Shown here: piece after piece, positions 52,092-60,164 of the stretch
How the letters are laid out: each line of letters begins with the position of its first letter
Numbering within the stretch: position 1 is the first letter of the stretch
NCBI RefSeq assembly: GCF_013602415.1
Contig: NZ_WPAG02000003.1
Coordinates: forward strand, 248,001 to 312,000
DNA from: Rhodococcus sp. B50
Lineage (GTDB): Bacteria > Actinomycetota > Actinomycetes > Mycobacteriales > Mycobacteriaceae
Reading direction: 5' to 3'
Length of the DNA stretch: 64,000 nucleotides
The notes under the pieces: generated by a model
Told to the model about the DNA's origin: nothing
What the model saw: only the letters and a program-made list of their open reading frames with translations
The model's database searches: none
Translations under genes and position numbers: made by a program

Positions 52092-53254
52092 GTAATGCGA
52101 TGCAGACGGACCCGACGAGCCCGACCACCGGCACCGCCACCGCCACCGCCACCGCGATGGTGCTCGAAGGCTTCGGACAGACCATGACCGCGACAACATT
52201 TCCGCACGTGACCCCCGACGCCGGCGCGGTCGTCGTCGACGTCACGCACGCGGGAATCTGCGGAACCGACATCCACCTGCAGCAAGGTCGCCTGCCCATT
52301 CCGGTACCGATCATCCTCGGACACGAGGCGGTCGGTCGCGTACACGCCCTCGGCGAGGGAGTCACCACCGACGCCCGGGGCGAGCAGCTGCACGTCGGAG
52401 ACGCGATCTCATGGGCGTCCAACATCCCCTGCGGGCACTGCTACTACTGCCAGGACCAGCACGAACCGTCCCTGTGCGAGACCCGCAAGGTGTACGGCAT
52501 CAACCAGTCCTCGGCCGACTGGCCCCATCTGTCGGGTGGGTGGTCCGAACAGATCTACCTCCAGCCCGGCTCGACGATCATCCGCATCCCGTCCTCGGTG
52601 ACCCCGCAACAGGTGATCGCACTCGGCTGCGCCGGCCCAACCGCCGTCCACGCCGTGAACGATATCGCCAAGCCGCAGACAGGCGATGTCGTCGTGGTCC
52701 AGGGCAGCGGACCGGTCGGTCTGGCCTGCGCCATGTACGCCACACTCGCCGGCGCGGCGAAAGTGATCATCGTCGGCGGGCCGGCCAACCGTCTCGAGGT
52801 CGCGCAGGCCGCCGGCATCGGCGACATCCACATCGACATCTTCACCGAGACCGATCAAGAGGCCCGCCTGGAACGGATCCTCGCGCACACACCGGACGGG
52901 CGCGGCGCCGACGTCGTCATCGAGGCCACCGGCGTCCCGACCGCAGTAGCCGAGGGCATCGACCTCACCCGCCGCGGCGGCAAGTACCTCGTCGTCGGGC
53001 AGTACACCGACCACGGCACCACCCCGATCAACCCCCACTACATCACCAAGAAGCAGCTGCAGATGCTGGGAAGCTGGGCGTTCTCTCCGCAGAACCACCT
53101 CGAATACGTCGAATCACTCCCCCGGCTGACCGCCCACTTCGATCTCGCGTCGATGGTCACCGAATACCCGCTCACCGAGGCGGACGACGCCATGGCCGAT
53201 ATGCGGGACGGGCGCACGCTCAAGTCGGTCCTCACCACCGGAGGTCGGTCGTGA
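52088..53254 (+). CDS. Zn-dependent alcohol dehydrogenase (MDR family)
   Basis: This 388-residue MDR protein has a catalytic zinc site with Cys in AGICGTDIH and His-Glu in LGHEAVGR, a structural cluster CGHCYYCQDQHEPSLC, and NAD motif VVVQGSGPVGLACAMYATLA. The N-terminus contains a short Thr-Ala repeat (TGTATATATA) from ACC-GCC codons. It overlaps the CoA-transferase gene by ATGA and the glycosidase gene by GTGA. It probably oxidises a polyol or secondary alcohol intermediate; the substrate cannot be read. Confidence 0.88.
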   Translation: MSNAMQTDPTSPTTGTATATATAMVLEGFGQTMTATTFPHVTPDAGAVVVDVTHAGICGTDIHLQQGRLPIPVPIILGHEAVGRVHALGEGVTTDARGEQLHVGDAISWASNIPCGHCYYCQDQHEPSLCETRKVYGINQSSADWPHLSGGWSEQIYLQPGSTIIRIPSSVTPQQVIALGCAGPTAVHAVNDIAKPQTGDVVVVQGSGPVGLACAMYATLAGAAKVIIVGGPANRLEVAQAAGIGDIHIDIFTETDQEARLERILAHTPDGRGADVVIEATGVPTAVAEGIDLTRRGGKYLVVGQYTDHGTTPINPHYITKKQLQMLGSWAFSPQNHLEYVESLPRLTAHFDLASMVTEYPLTEADDAMADMRDGRTLKSVLTTGGRS

Positions 53255-54390
53255 CCACCTCCCGGTACACCGCGGCCCGGTACACCGCGGCGATCGAGGC
53301 GATGCTCGAGCGGATCGACTCGACCGCCAAGCAGACCGACGGCACCTTCCCGCACTACGGTGACATCGAGTCCGGCGAATGGACCACCACCGCTGACGGA
53401 AACTGGACCGGAGGATTCTGGGGTGGCCTGGCCGCACTCGGCTTCGCCGCCTCGGGTGACAAGCGCCTGGCGCACCTCGCCGACGACATCACCGCACAGA
53501 TCCTGCCCCGGCAGAGTTCCGACACCGCCTTCCGCGGCTTTCTCTTCTGGTACGGGGCGGCAGTCAACCACCTCGTCACCGGAAGCGACGACGCGGCGCA
53601 GACTGCATTGGCAGGTGCCCACGGACTGCTCTCCAGCTTCAACGATCGCGCCAGCATCATCCCACTCGGAGCAGAAGCAGAAGAAGCAGAGGCGGTCGGA
53701 GAAGGCGCAGCGAACATCGACGCCGTCCCGGGCACCGTCGCGCTGCTGTCGTGGGCCTCGGCACATACCGGCGACCCGCGCTTCCACGACGCCGCGATCC
53801 GCCACGCGCAGCGGCATATCGAACTGTGCATCCGAACCGATGGCTCGGTCTGTCAGTCGGCACGATTCGACACATCCAATGGTGCACTGCTGGATCGCTA
53901 TACCCACAAGGGCATGAACGCCGACAGCACCTGGGGCCGGGCACAGGCGTGGGCGATGGTGGCATACGCCCAGGCGGCACAGTGGGCATCGCCGTCCTTC
54001 CTGCCGACCGCCGTGCGCCTGGCCGAGTGGTGGCTCGACCGCACACCGAACGGCGCCATCGTGTCCTGGGACTTCGATGCCGGCACCGGTACCGATGTTC
54101 CGATCGACACCTCCGCCACGGCCATCGCCGCTGCCGCGCTGCTCAAGCTCGATCGGCTCGTCCCTGAGCGGACCGACTTCCGGGACCGGGCCGTCGCCCA
54201 CGTCGAGGCACTCCTCGATCACCTCACCCCCACCGGACCGCACGACAGCAGACCGGCAGGGATCCTGATGGACGGTTGCTTCGACAAACGCCGCGACTTC
54301 GCGACCCGAAACGAACTGATCTGGGGCGACTACTTCTTGCTCGAGTGCCTGATCAACCTGAACAACCGGTCCGATACGCTGAAGTTGTGA
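53251..54390 (+). CDS. GH88/unsaturated glucuronyl hydrolase-like glycosidase
   Basis: This 379-residue (alpha/alpha)6-barrel protein has family GH88 motifs: NWTGGFWGGLAALGFAASGD near 48-68, GAANIDAVPGTVALL near 150-164, ADSTWGRAQAWAMVAYAQAA near 225-245, VPIDTSATAIAAAALLKLDR near 286-305, and WGDYFLLECLI at the end. GH88 enzymes hydrate the double bond of unsaturated uronates released by polysaccharide lyases. The GTG at 53251 overlaps the Zn-ADH stop; a long upstream frame is a shadow. No signal peptide is visible. A GH88 protein tied to CoA-ester genes is unexpected, so it may act on a small cyclic enol ether rather than an oligosaccharide. Confidence 0.78.
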   Translation: MTTSRYTAARYTAAIEAMLERIDSTAKQTDGTFPHYGDIESGEWTTTADGNWTGGFWGGLAALGFAASGDKRLAHLADDITAQILPRQSSDTAFRGFLFWYGAAVNHLVTGSDDAAQTALAGAHGLLSSFNDRASIIPLGAEAEEAEAVGEGAANIDAVPGTVALLSWASAHTGDPRFHDAAIRHAQRHIELCIRTDGSVCQSARFDTSNGALLDRYTHKGMNADSTWGRAQAWAMVAYAQAAQWASPSFLPTAVRLAEWWLDRTPNGAIVSWDFDAGTGTDVPIDTSATAIAAAALLKLDRLVPERTDFRDRAVAHVEALLDHLTPTGPHDSRPAGILMDGCFDKRRDFATRNELIWGDYFLLECLINLNNRSDTLKL

Positions 54391-54445
54391 CCGAGCCACC
54401 ATGACGGGTCACCCGAGACCCCGGGAAGAAGATCGAGGAAAGCCG

Positions 54446-55627
54446 GTGTCGGAAAATACACCTACTGCAGCTCACGAGTTCACCCACTCGGACCTCAAAC
54501 CGTCGATCCTCGACAATCTCGCACTTTCGCGCGCCGAGCTGCTGGTTCTGACCGACGAAGCGTCGGCGATGACCACGGCAGGCCAGCGGATCCGGGAGAT
54601 CGGCGACTTCGACATGTCGCTCATCGGGCGCGTCGAGGTCGATGGGGTGATGGTTCACCGCAGTTGGCAGGGCACGAAGAGCAACGCTCTGCACCGACTG
54701 GTGGTGCCGGAAGGGATCGGGCTCGGCGGCAAGAGCATCATGCTCCAACAACCCGTCTGGGTACGGGACTATCTGTCCGACCCCGGAATCACCCACGACT
54801 TCGACGCGCTCGTGGAACAGGAGTCACTGCGAGGAATGCTTGCCGTGCCCATGGCCTACGAAGGTCATGTCCTCGGCGCCATGTACGTCGGCACCCGCGA
54901 ATATTCGTCCTTCGGTGATCGAGTCATCGCAGAGATCCAATCGATCGCCGACACGGCCGCCGTCACTCTCCTCAGCGCCCAAAGGGCCGCGACCCAGACA
55001 GAACTCGCCCTCGAAGCCGAACGGAAACGGCTCGCCGAATCCCTGCACGATTCCGTGAGCCCAGTCCTCTTCCGGATCGGCGCCGAACTGCAGAGCCTGC
55101 GCGCCCTCGGTGACGCGCAGGCGATCCACGATCGCCTGCAGGAGATCACCGAACAGGTACACGCCGTCAATGCTTCCATCCGCAGATCGCTGACCGACCT
55201 CACCGCGCGGCCTCCCGAACGAAATCTTCCGGTCGGCATCGAGGAGGACTGCCAGGCATTCACGCTCCGGACCGGTATCCCGGCCCGTTTCGTGCCCCTG
55301 ACCGAATCTCCCGACCTCGATGCCAGCCGCGTCGAGGCCCTCCAGCGCCTTGTTCGCGAAGCGCTGGTCAACGTGGAAAAGCACGCCGACGCGTCCACCG
55401 TGGTGGTCAGCTTGTCGGTGCGGTCGGGCAGGGTGACGGTCGTCATCAGCGACGACGGCCGGGGCGTCGACGGCACCGAGGATCCGATGCGAGGAAGCCA
55501 GCTGGGGCTCGGATTGGCTGCAGGGCGCCTCGAGCGGCTCGGGGGCGGCATGTCGGTCGTCAGCGACGACGAAAGCGGCACCACCGTGCGCGGCTGGGTA
55601 GACGCTCTGGAGGGACCGAACACATGA
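54446..55627 (+). CDS. Soluble GAF-domain sensor histidine kinase (HisKA_3 type)
   Basis: This 393-residue kinase has no membrane segment. A GAF domain spans about 30-175 (LRGMLAVPMAYEGHVLGAMY near 127-146), then the HisKA_3 dimer helix with phospho-His201 in AESLHDSVSPVLF, and an HATPase with LVREALVNVEKHADA, VVISDDGRG and LGLGLAAGRLERLGGGMSV. The GTG at 54446 follows GAGGAAAG and is preferred to ATG 54401. The kinase senses a cytoplasmic ligand, probably the substrate of the CoA operon, and phosphorylates the response regulator encoded next (ATGA overlap). Confidence 0.85.
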   Translation: MSENTPTAAHEFTHSDLKPSILDNLALSRAELLVLTDEASAMTTAGQRIREIGDFDMSLIGRVEVDGVMVHRSWQGTKSNALHRLVVPEGIGLGGKSIMLQQPVWVRDYLSDPGITHDFDALVEQESLRGMLAVPMAYEGHVLGAMYVGTREYSSFGDRVIAEIQSIADTAAVTLLSAQRAATQTELALEAERKRLAESLHDSVSPVLFRIGAELQSLRALGDAQAIHDRLQEITEQVHAVNASIRRSLTDLTARPPERNLPVGIEEDCQAFTLRTGIPARFVPLTESPDLDASRVEALQRLVREALVNVEKHADASTVVVSLSVRSGRVTVVISDDGRGVDGTEDPMRGSQLGLGLAAGRLERLGGGMSVVSDDESGTTVRGWVDALEGPNT

Positions 55628-56262
55628 CCGCGCCACCGAAGACCATCCGCATCCTCGTCGTCGACGATCATCCGATCGTGCGTGGCGGTGTGGAACTTCT
55701 CGCCCGCGAGGACACAGACCTCGAAGTCGTAGGAGGTGCACTGACCGGCGCTGCCGCGGTCGAATTGGCCCGCACCCTGCCCGTCGACGTCATCCTCCTC
55801 GATCTTCGGCTCCCCGATATCCCTGCGCCGGAACTGATTCCGCGTCTTCGGCGAGCCGCGCCGCACGCGCGGATATTGCTGTTCACCGCGTTCGCCGATC
55901 ACGGTGCCATCGATCTGCTGATGGAAGCAGGCGCCGACGGCTGCCTCGTCAAGGACATCAGCGGACAGGACTTCGCCACAGCCATTCACCGTGTGTCCAG
56001 CGGAATTCGGGTGGTCGACCCGAGGTTGACGGGGCCACGAAAAGTCGTGACCTCCGAGGCGTTGTACCGGGCCGGCCTGACCCGGCGCGAGTACGAAGTG
56101 CTGCGTTTTGCGGCCATGGGTCACAGCAATCCCGAAATCGCTCAGGAACTGTCTCTCACCCGCAACACCGTGAAGACCTATCTGCAGAGCGCCATGCAGA
56201 AACTGAACGCGCGCAATCGCGTCGAAGCCATTGCACGCGCTCACGAACTTCGCTTGCTCTGA
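55624..56262 (+). CDS. NarL/LuxR-type response regulator
   Basis: This 212-residue response regulator has a receiver domain with the acidic pair VVDDHPIV, the phospho-acceptor Asp60 in VILLDLRLPDI and the Lys in GCLVKDISGQD. The LuxR HTH is LTRREYEVLRFAAMGHSNPE, then IAQELSLTRNTVKTYLQSAM. It overlaps the kinase gene and is the effector of this two-component system. The palindromes at 48493 and 56296 are its likely targets. Confidence 0.92.
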   Translation: MTAPPKTIRILVVDDHPIVRGGVELLAREDTDLEVVGGALTGAAAVELARTLPVDVILLDLRLPDIPAPELIPRLRRAAPHARILLFTAFADHGAIDLLMEAGADGCLVKDISGQDFATAIHRVSSGIRVVDPRLTGPRKVVTSEALYRAGLTRREYEVLRFAAMGHSNPEIAQELSLTRNTVKTYLQSAMQKLNARNRVEAIARAHELRLL

Positions 56263-56295
56263 ACCGAATTCGCATTCCCCGGAGCGCACTCCACC

Positions 56296-56311
56296 TCTCC
56301 ACATGGAGATG
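56296..56311. promoter_or_regulatory. Second copy of the CTCCACATGGAG operator, before the MHS transporter gene
   Basis: TCTCCACATGGAGATG at 56296-56311 repeats 16 bases of the 48493 palindrome exactly, and both are followed by TGTG and GTCACC. It lies 34 bases after the response regulator stop and about 70 bases before the transporter ATG. Confidence 0.65.
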
Positions 56312-56383
56312 TTGTGTGTTCTGGGTCACCCATATATTCGAGCCGCAGAAATCATCTCGCGCTCGCGGCAACGGAGGCCCCAC

Positions 56384-57703
56384 ATGCCAAAAATGTCCCA
56401 AACATCGAAAGTAGGATTTGCCAGCGGTGTCGGCACAACAGTCGAATGGTACGACTTCTTCATCTACGGCACCGCAGCCGGACTCGTCTTCAACAAGATC
56501 TTCTTCCCCGAGTTCGACTCTCTGATCGGCACTCTGCTCGCCTTCGCCACGTTCTCCGCTGCCTTCGTGGCGCGCCCGCTCGGCGGAGTGGTGTTCGGTC
56601 ACTTCGGTGACCGGATCGGACGCAAGTCCATGCTCGTCATCACCTTGACCATCATGGGCTTGACCACTCTCGGAGTCGGGCTGCTCCCGAGCTACGAGAC
56701 CATCGGCGTCGCCGCACCGATCATCCTCGTCACCTTGCGTTTCGTGCAGGGTCTCGCACTCGGTGGTGAGATCGGCGGGGCAATTCTCATGGCCGTCGAA
56801 CACGCTCCCGCCGACAAACGCGGCTACTACGGCAGCTGGGTGCAAATGGGCGTGCCGGCAGGATTGATGCTCGGCAATACGGTCTTCCTGTTGATGGCCG
56901 GACTGTCTCCCGCAGCGTTCGAATCCTGGGGATGGCGAATTCCCTTCCTGATCGGCGGCGCATTCGTCGCGATCGGCCTGTTCGTCCGACTGCATGTCGG
57001 CGAAAGCCCGAACTTCGACCGCGTCAAGAAGAACGCACAGCTGGAAAAGCTGCCCATCGGGGTGGTCCTTCGCCACTACCCCAAGCAGGTCCTCCTAACC
57101 TGCGGCGCCTACTTCGCCATCGGCGTCACCTTCTACGGCACTACGGTATTCGGCCTCAGCTACGGCGTCACGCAGGTCGGCTACACCCGAAACCAGATGC
57201 TGACACTCGTCCTCGTCGCCATGGCGGTCACGTTCGTCGCACTACCGTTGTTCGGCAAGCTGTCAGACGCCTACGGCCGAAAGCCGGTCTTCCTCGCCGG
57301 GGTTCTCGCCATGCTGCTGTTCACCTTCCCCTGGTTCTGGCTGGTCAACTCCGGATCCTTTGCGCTGGCGATGATCGGGTTCGTGGTGTTCTGCCTCGCC
57401 TTCGCAACCTCCTACGGTCCCCTCGCAGCCTTCTTCGCCGAAGCCTTCGACACCCGCATCCGCTACACCGGAATCTCCTTCGGCTACACGATCGGCACCC
57501 TCGCCTCGAGCGCTCCCGCACCGATCGTCGCCACGTACCTGCTCGATCGCACCGGCTCGTACGTCGCCGTGGCGCTGTTCATGGTCGCAATGTGCGCCAT
57601 CTCCGTCGTCTGCGTGATCGCCATGCGCGAGACCTACCGGCAGGACCTCTCCGACAACGACGAAACCTCCGGACAGGAACAGCTGTCACCGACCTCTCAC
57701 TGA
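56384..57703 (+). CDS. MHS-family MFS transporter
   Basis: This 439-residue, 12-helix metabolite:H+ symporter reads FASGVGTTVEWYDFFIYGTA, then GHFGDRIGRKSML, TLRFVQGLALGGEIGGAILM and GKLSDAYGRKPVF, all typical. It is similar in type to the protein at 25575 but not a recent duplicate. The ATG at 56384 follows GGAGG. It has its own promoter with the shared palindrome and likely imports the substrate of the CoA-ester/GH88 module. Confidence 0.9.
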   Translation: MPKMSQTSKVGFASGVGTTVEWYDFFIYGTAAGLVFNKIFFPEFDSLIGTLLAFATFSAAFVARPLGGVVFGHFGDRIGRKSMLVITLTIMGLTTLGVGLLPSYETIGVAAPIILVTLRFVQGLALGGEIGGAILMAVEHAPADKRGYYGSWVQMGVPAGLMLGNTVFLLMAGLSPAAFESWGWRIPFLIGGAFVAIGLFVRLHVGESPNFDRVKKNAQLEKLPIGVVLRHYPKQVLLTCGAYFAIGVTFYGTTVFGLSYGVTQVGYTRNQMLTLVLVAMAVTFVALPLFGKLSDAYGRKPVFLAGVLAMLLFTFPWFWLVNSGSFALAMIGFVVFCLAFATSYGPLAAFFAEAFDTRIRYTGISFGYTIGTLASSAPAPIVATYLLDRTGSYVAVALFMVAMCAISVVCVIAMRETYRQDLSDNDETSGQEQLSPTSH

Positions 57704-57877
57704 GCACGCTCACGCACCGGTCCCCGGTCGACGACACGCCCGCCCCTTCGGCCGGCCGTCGATCCGTCCGCGCATGATCCCACGGCCGTGGACCTCGACA
57801 GACATCCATCCCACCCCGATTCCCGGGGGCGCGGAACGCCTCCCCCCGCGCCCCCGGCACCCTCGAAACGAGTCCAG

Positions 57878-58639
57878 ATGAGCATCGCCGAACCGTCGCT
57901 GCACCCGTTGGCTCTGCCCACCACCTCACTGCGTGTCCTGGTCACCGGCGTCGAACAGAACGAAGGTGCCCACGTGGCCCGAACGTTGGCGGCAGCCGGA
58001 CACCACGTGTTCACGCACAGCTTCACCCTCGATGCTGCCGAACACCTCGCCGACCGAATCACCGATGACGACGGAATCGCTCATCCGGTCGCGGCCGATC
58101 TGACCCTCGAATCCGACGTCGACAACATGTTCACCCACCTCGAGCGACGACACGGCGGCATCGACGCGCTCGTGCACACCGCATGGCTACCCGGTCCGGA
58201 AACCGCATGCCACACGCTGAGCAGGATCCGCCCCGCCGACTGGGGCCGGTTCACCTACGACCACATGGCCTTGTTGTTCCACACAACCAGACGTGCTGCA
58301 GTATCCCTCCACCGCACCGGCGACATCGGATCGATCGTCACCGTCACCGGCCTGGACACGCTCCGCAGAATCACCGACACCGATCGAGGACCGGCGCGAG
58401 ACTCCATGGACGGCGCAATCGAATCCTTCGCTCTCGCCGCCGGACGTGAACTCGGCAGTAACCTCTTGCGGATCAACAACATCCGTCTGGTACCCACCCC
58501 GACTCCGGAGACAAGTGTCACCGCTGCCGCCCCCATACGCCTCGAAGCGGTGCTACCGGAGCTGATCGACCCAGCATCCGATATCGGCTCCGGTGGCATC
58601 TTCACTGCCTACACCTCGTTCCCTGCACCTGTACGGTGA
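57878..58639 (+). CDS. SDR-fold protein without the catalytic Tyr-Lys motif
   Basis: This 253-residue protein (ATG at 57878; GTG at 57788 is another option) has an SDR-like N-terminus LRVLVTGVEQNEGAHVARTL and a DALVHTAW strand (usual 'lvnnAg' place), but at the catalytic site it reads RDSMDGAIESFALAAG where YxxxK is expected. The cofactor glycine motif is also loose (TGxxxxEG). It is probably not an active reductase. Its stop overlaps the TrkA-type gene (GTGA), so they are translationally coupled and may work together, for example as a ligand or nucleotide sensor for the channel. Confidence 0.6.
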   Translation: MSIAEPSLHPLALPTTSLRVLVTGVEQNEGAHVARTLAAAGHHVFTHSFTLDAAEHLADRITDDDGIAHPVAADLTLESDVDNMFTHLERRHGGIDALVHTAWLPGPETACHTLSRIRPADWGRFTYDHMALLFHTTRRAAVSLHRTGDIGSIVTVTGLDTLRRITDTDRGPARDSMDGAIESFALAAGRELGSNLLRINNIRLVPTPTPETSVTAAAPIRLEAVLPELIDPASDIGSGGIFTAYTSFPAPVR

Positions 58640-60003
58640 CCGGCGTCGGCCCGATGTCCCCATTCGTTGTCATTGGCGCGTCGAATGTTGCCCGGCTCGT
58701 GTGCGCCTCGCTCACCCAACGCCGCTTCGATGTTCTCCACCTCGATGCACCCGACGACCCGGAACTTCTGCAGATCCCCCAGCACGATCCGGCTGGGGTC
58801 GCCGTCGTCACCCACGACGACGCGGTCGCCGTACGCTACGCCCTCGCCATCGCCCACATCAGTCCCCACGTGCCGATGGTCGTGACCATCTTCGACCGCA
58901 CTATCGCCAACCAGCTCACCCGGTTGATTCCCCACTGTCAGGTCACCTCACCCGCAGAGCTCGCAGCCCCCTCGCTAGCCGGACCGTGTATCGCCCCCGC
59001 AGTCGACGCGGCGTACACCGGGCCCGACGGCACCGCGCGCGTAATACAACACCACCCCCACGGCGACCAACCGACCTGGCTGCCTCTACCCCACAGCCGC
59101 ACCAGCAGAATTCGCCGCCGGTTCGTCCACTCCGTGGGCGCACTGCGATCCCACGACGCCGGCACCCGCATGCTGCTCACCGGCCTGACCGGCCTGCTCG
59201 CCATACTCCTGCTCGACTGGACATGGCTCACGTTCGGCAAAGGCCACCACTGGGTCGAGTCCCTCAAGGAAGCAGTCCAGGTCGTTGCCACCGTCGGTCC
59301 CGCCCCGGTTTCACACGGCGACCACGCCTACGACACATTCGCCGCCTTGGCGATGTTGGCGGCGATGGTGTTCACGGCCATGTTCACCGCCGGGATAATC
59401 GAACGTCTACTCGGAGCCAGCCTCATCGGCTTGATCGGTCAACGGGTTCTACCTCGCCGCAACCACGTCATCGTGGTCGGCTTGGGGCAGGTCGGACTCC
59501 GGCTGTGCCTTGAACTCCGAAAACTCGGCATCCCCGTCGTAGCCATCGAACGAGACGATCGAGCCCGCAACCTGCGCCTGGCCCGAGCACTGAACATCCC
59601 CACCATCGTCGGGCACGGCACCGACAGAACCCTCCTCGAACGCGCCCGCCTCGACCGAGCCCTCTGCCTGGCCGCCGTGGGCTCCGACGACCGCGACAAC
59701 ATCGCCATCTCCGTAGCAGCCCACGGCGTACATCCCGCAACCAGGCTCGTCCTCAGAGCCGGCGAAAACGAAGCCCTCACCGACACCGGATCCCTGATCC
59801 CGCTGGGGATTACCAGGAATGTCGCAATGATGAGCGCGACCTTCGTCGTCGCGCGTCTGCTCGGTCTGGACGCCCATCGAGTCGTAGTTGCGAATAGCAC
59901 AATCCACCTCGAACTCAACGGGACTTTCGAACAGTTCGTCCTCTCCGCACGACACCATTGCCCCCACGTCACCAGAACAGATGCTCACTACCCCCTCATT
60001 TGA
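58636..60003 (+). CDS. Two-TM potassium-channel-like protein with cytoplasmic TrkA-N/RCK domain
   Basis: This 455-residue protein starts with an N-terminal Rossmann-like domain (FVVIGASNVARLVCASLT), has two hydrophobic segments (LLTGLTGLLAILLLDWTWLT near 182-201; LAMLAAMVFTAMFTAGIIER near 240-260) and a second NAD-binding RCK domain VIVVGLGQVGLRLCLELRKL near 278-297. The stretch between the helices holds VATVGP, then SHGDHAYDTFAAL, where K+ channels have TVGYGD, so the selectivity filter is interrupted. It may be a regulated cation channel or only a membrane-bound sensor. The GTG at 58636 overlaps the SDR gene. Confidence 0.72.
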   Translation: MTGVGPMSPFVVIGASNVARLVCASLTQRRFDVLHLDAPDDPELLQIPQHDPAGVAVVTHDDAVAVRYALAIAHISPHVPMVVTIFDRTIANQLTRLIPHCQVTSPAELAAPSLAGPCIAPAVDAAYTGPDGTARVIQHHPHGDQPTWLPLPHSRTSRIRRRFVHSVGALRSHDAGTRMLLTGLTGLLAILLLDWTWLTFGKGHHWVESLKEAVQVVATVGPAPVSHGDHAYDTFAALAMLAAMVFTAMFTAGIIERLLGASLIGLIGQRVLPRRNHVIVVGLGQVGLRLCLELRKLGIPVVAIERDDRARNLRLARALNIPTIVGHGTDRTLLERARLDRALCLAAVGSDDRDNIAISVAAHGVHPATRLVLRAGENEALTDTGSLIPLGITRNVAMMSATFVVARLLGLDAHRVVVANSTIHLELNGTFEQFVLSARHHCPHVTRTDAHYPLI

Positions 60004-60164
60004 GGTGCGTCTTCGAAAGGCACCACGAGGTAGCGAACATCAATATGGCACGCATCCGGAACGGACAGGCCTATGCCCTGGTGATTGCCGAGTCATGCGG
60101 CCCTGTGCGATCTTTTCTTCGTTACGTCGTGACCGCCACCAGCATCCGGAACCCCTCGCATCCC

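Noticed and set aside
52411..53250. Upstream extension of the GH88-like gene to 659 codons
   Set aside because: It overlaps the Zn-ADH gene and is Arg/Pro/His-rich out-of-frame sequence; the GTG at 53251 starts the GH88 homology.
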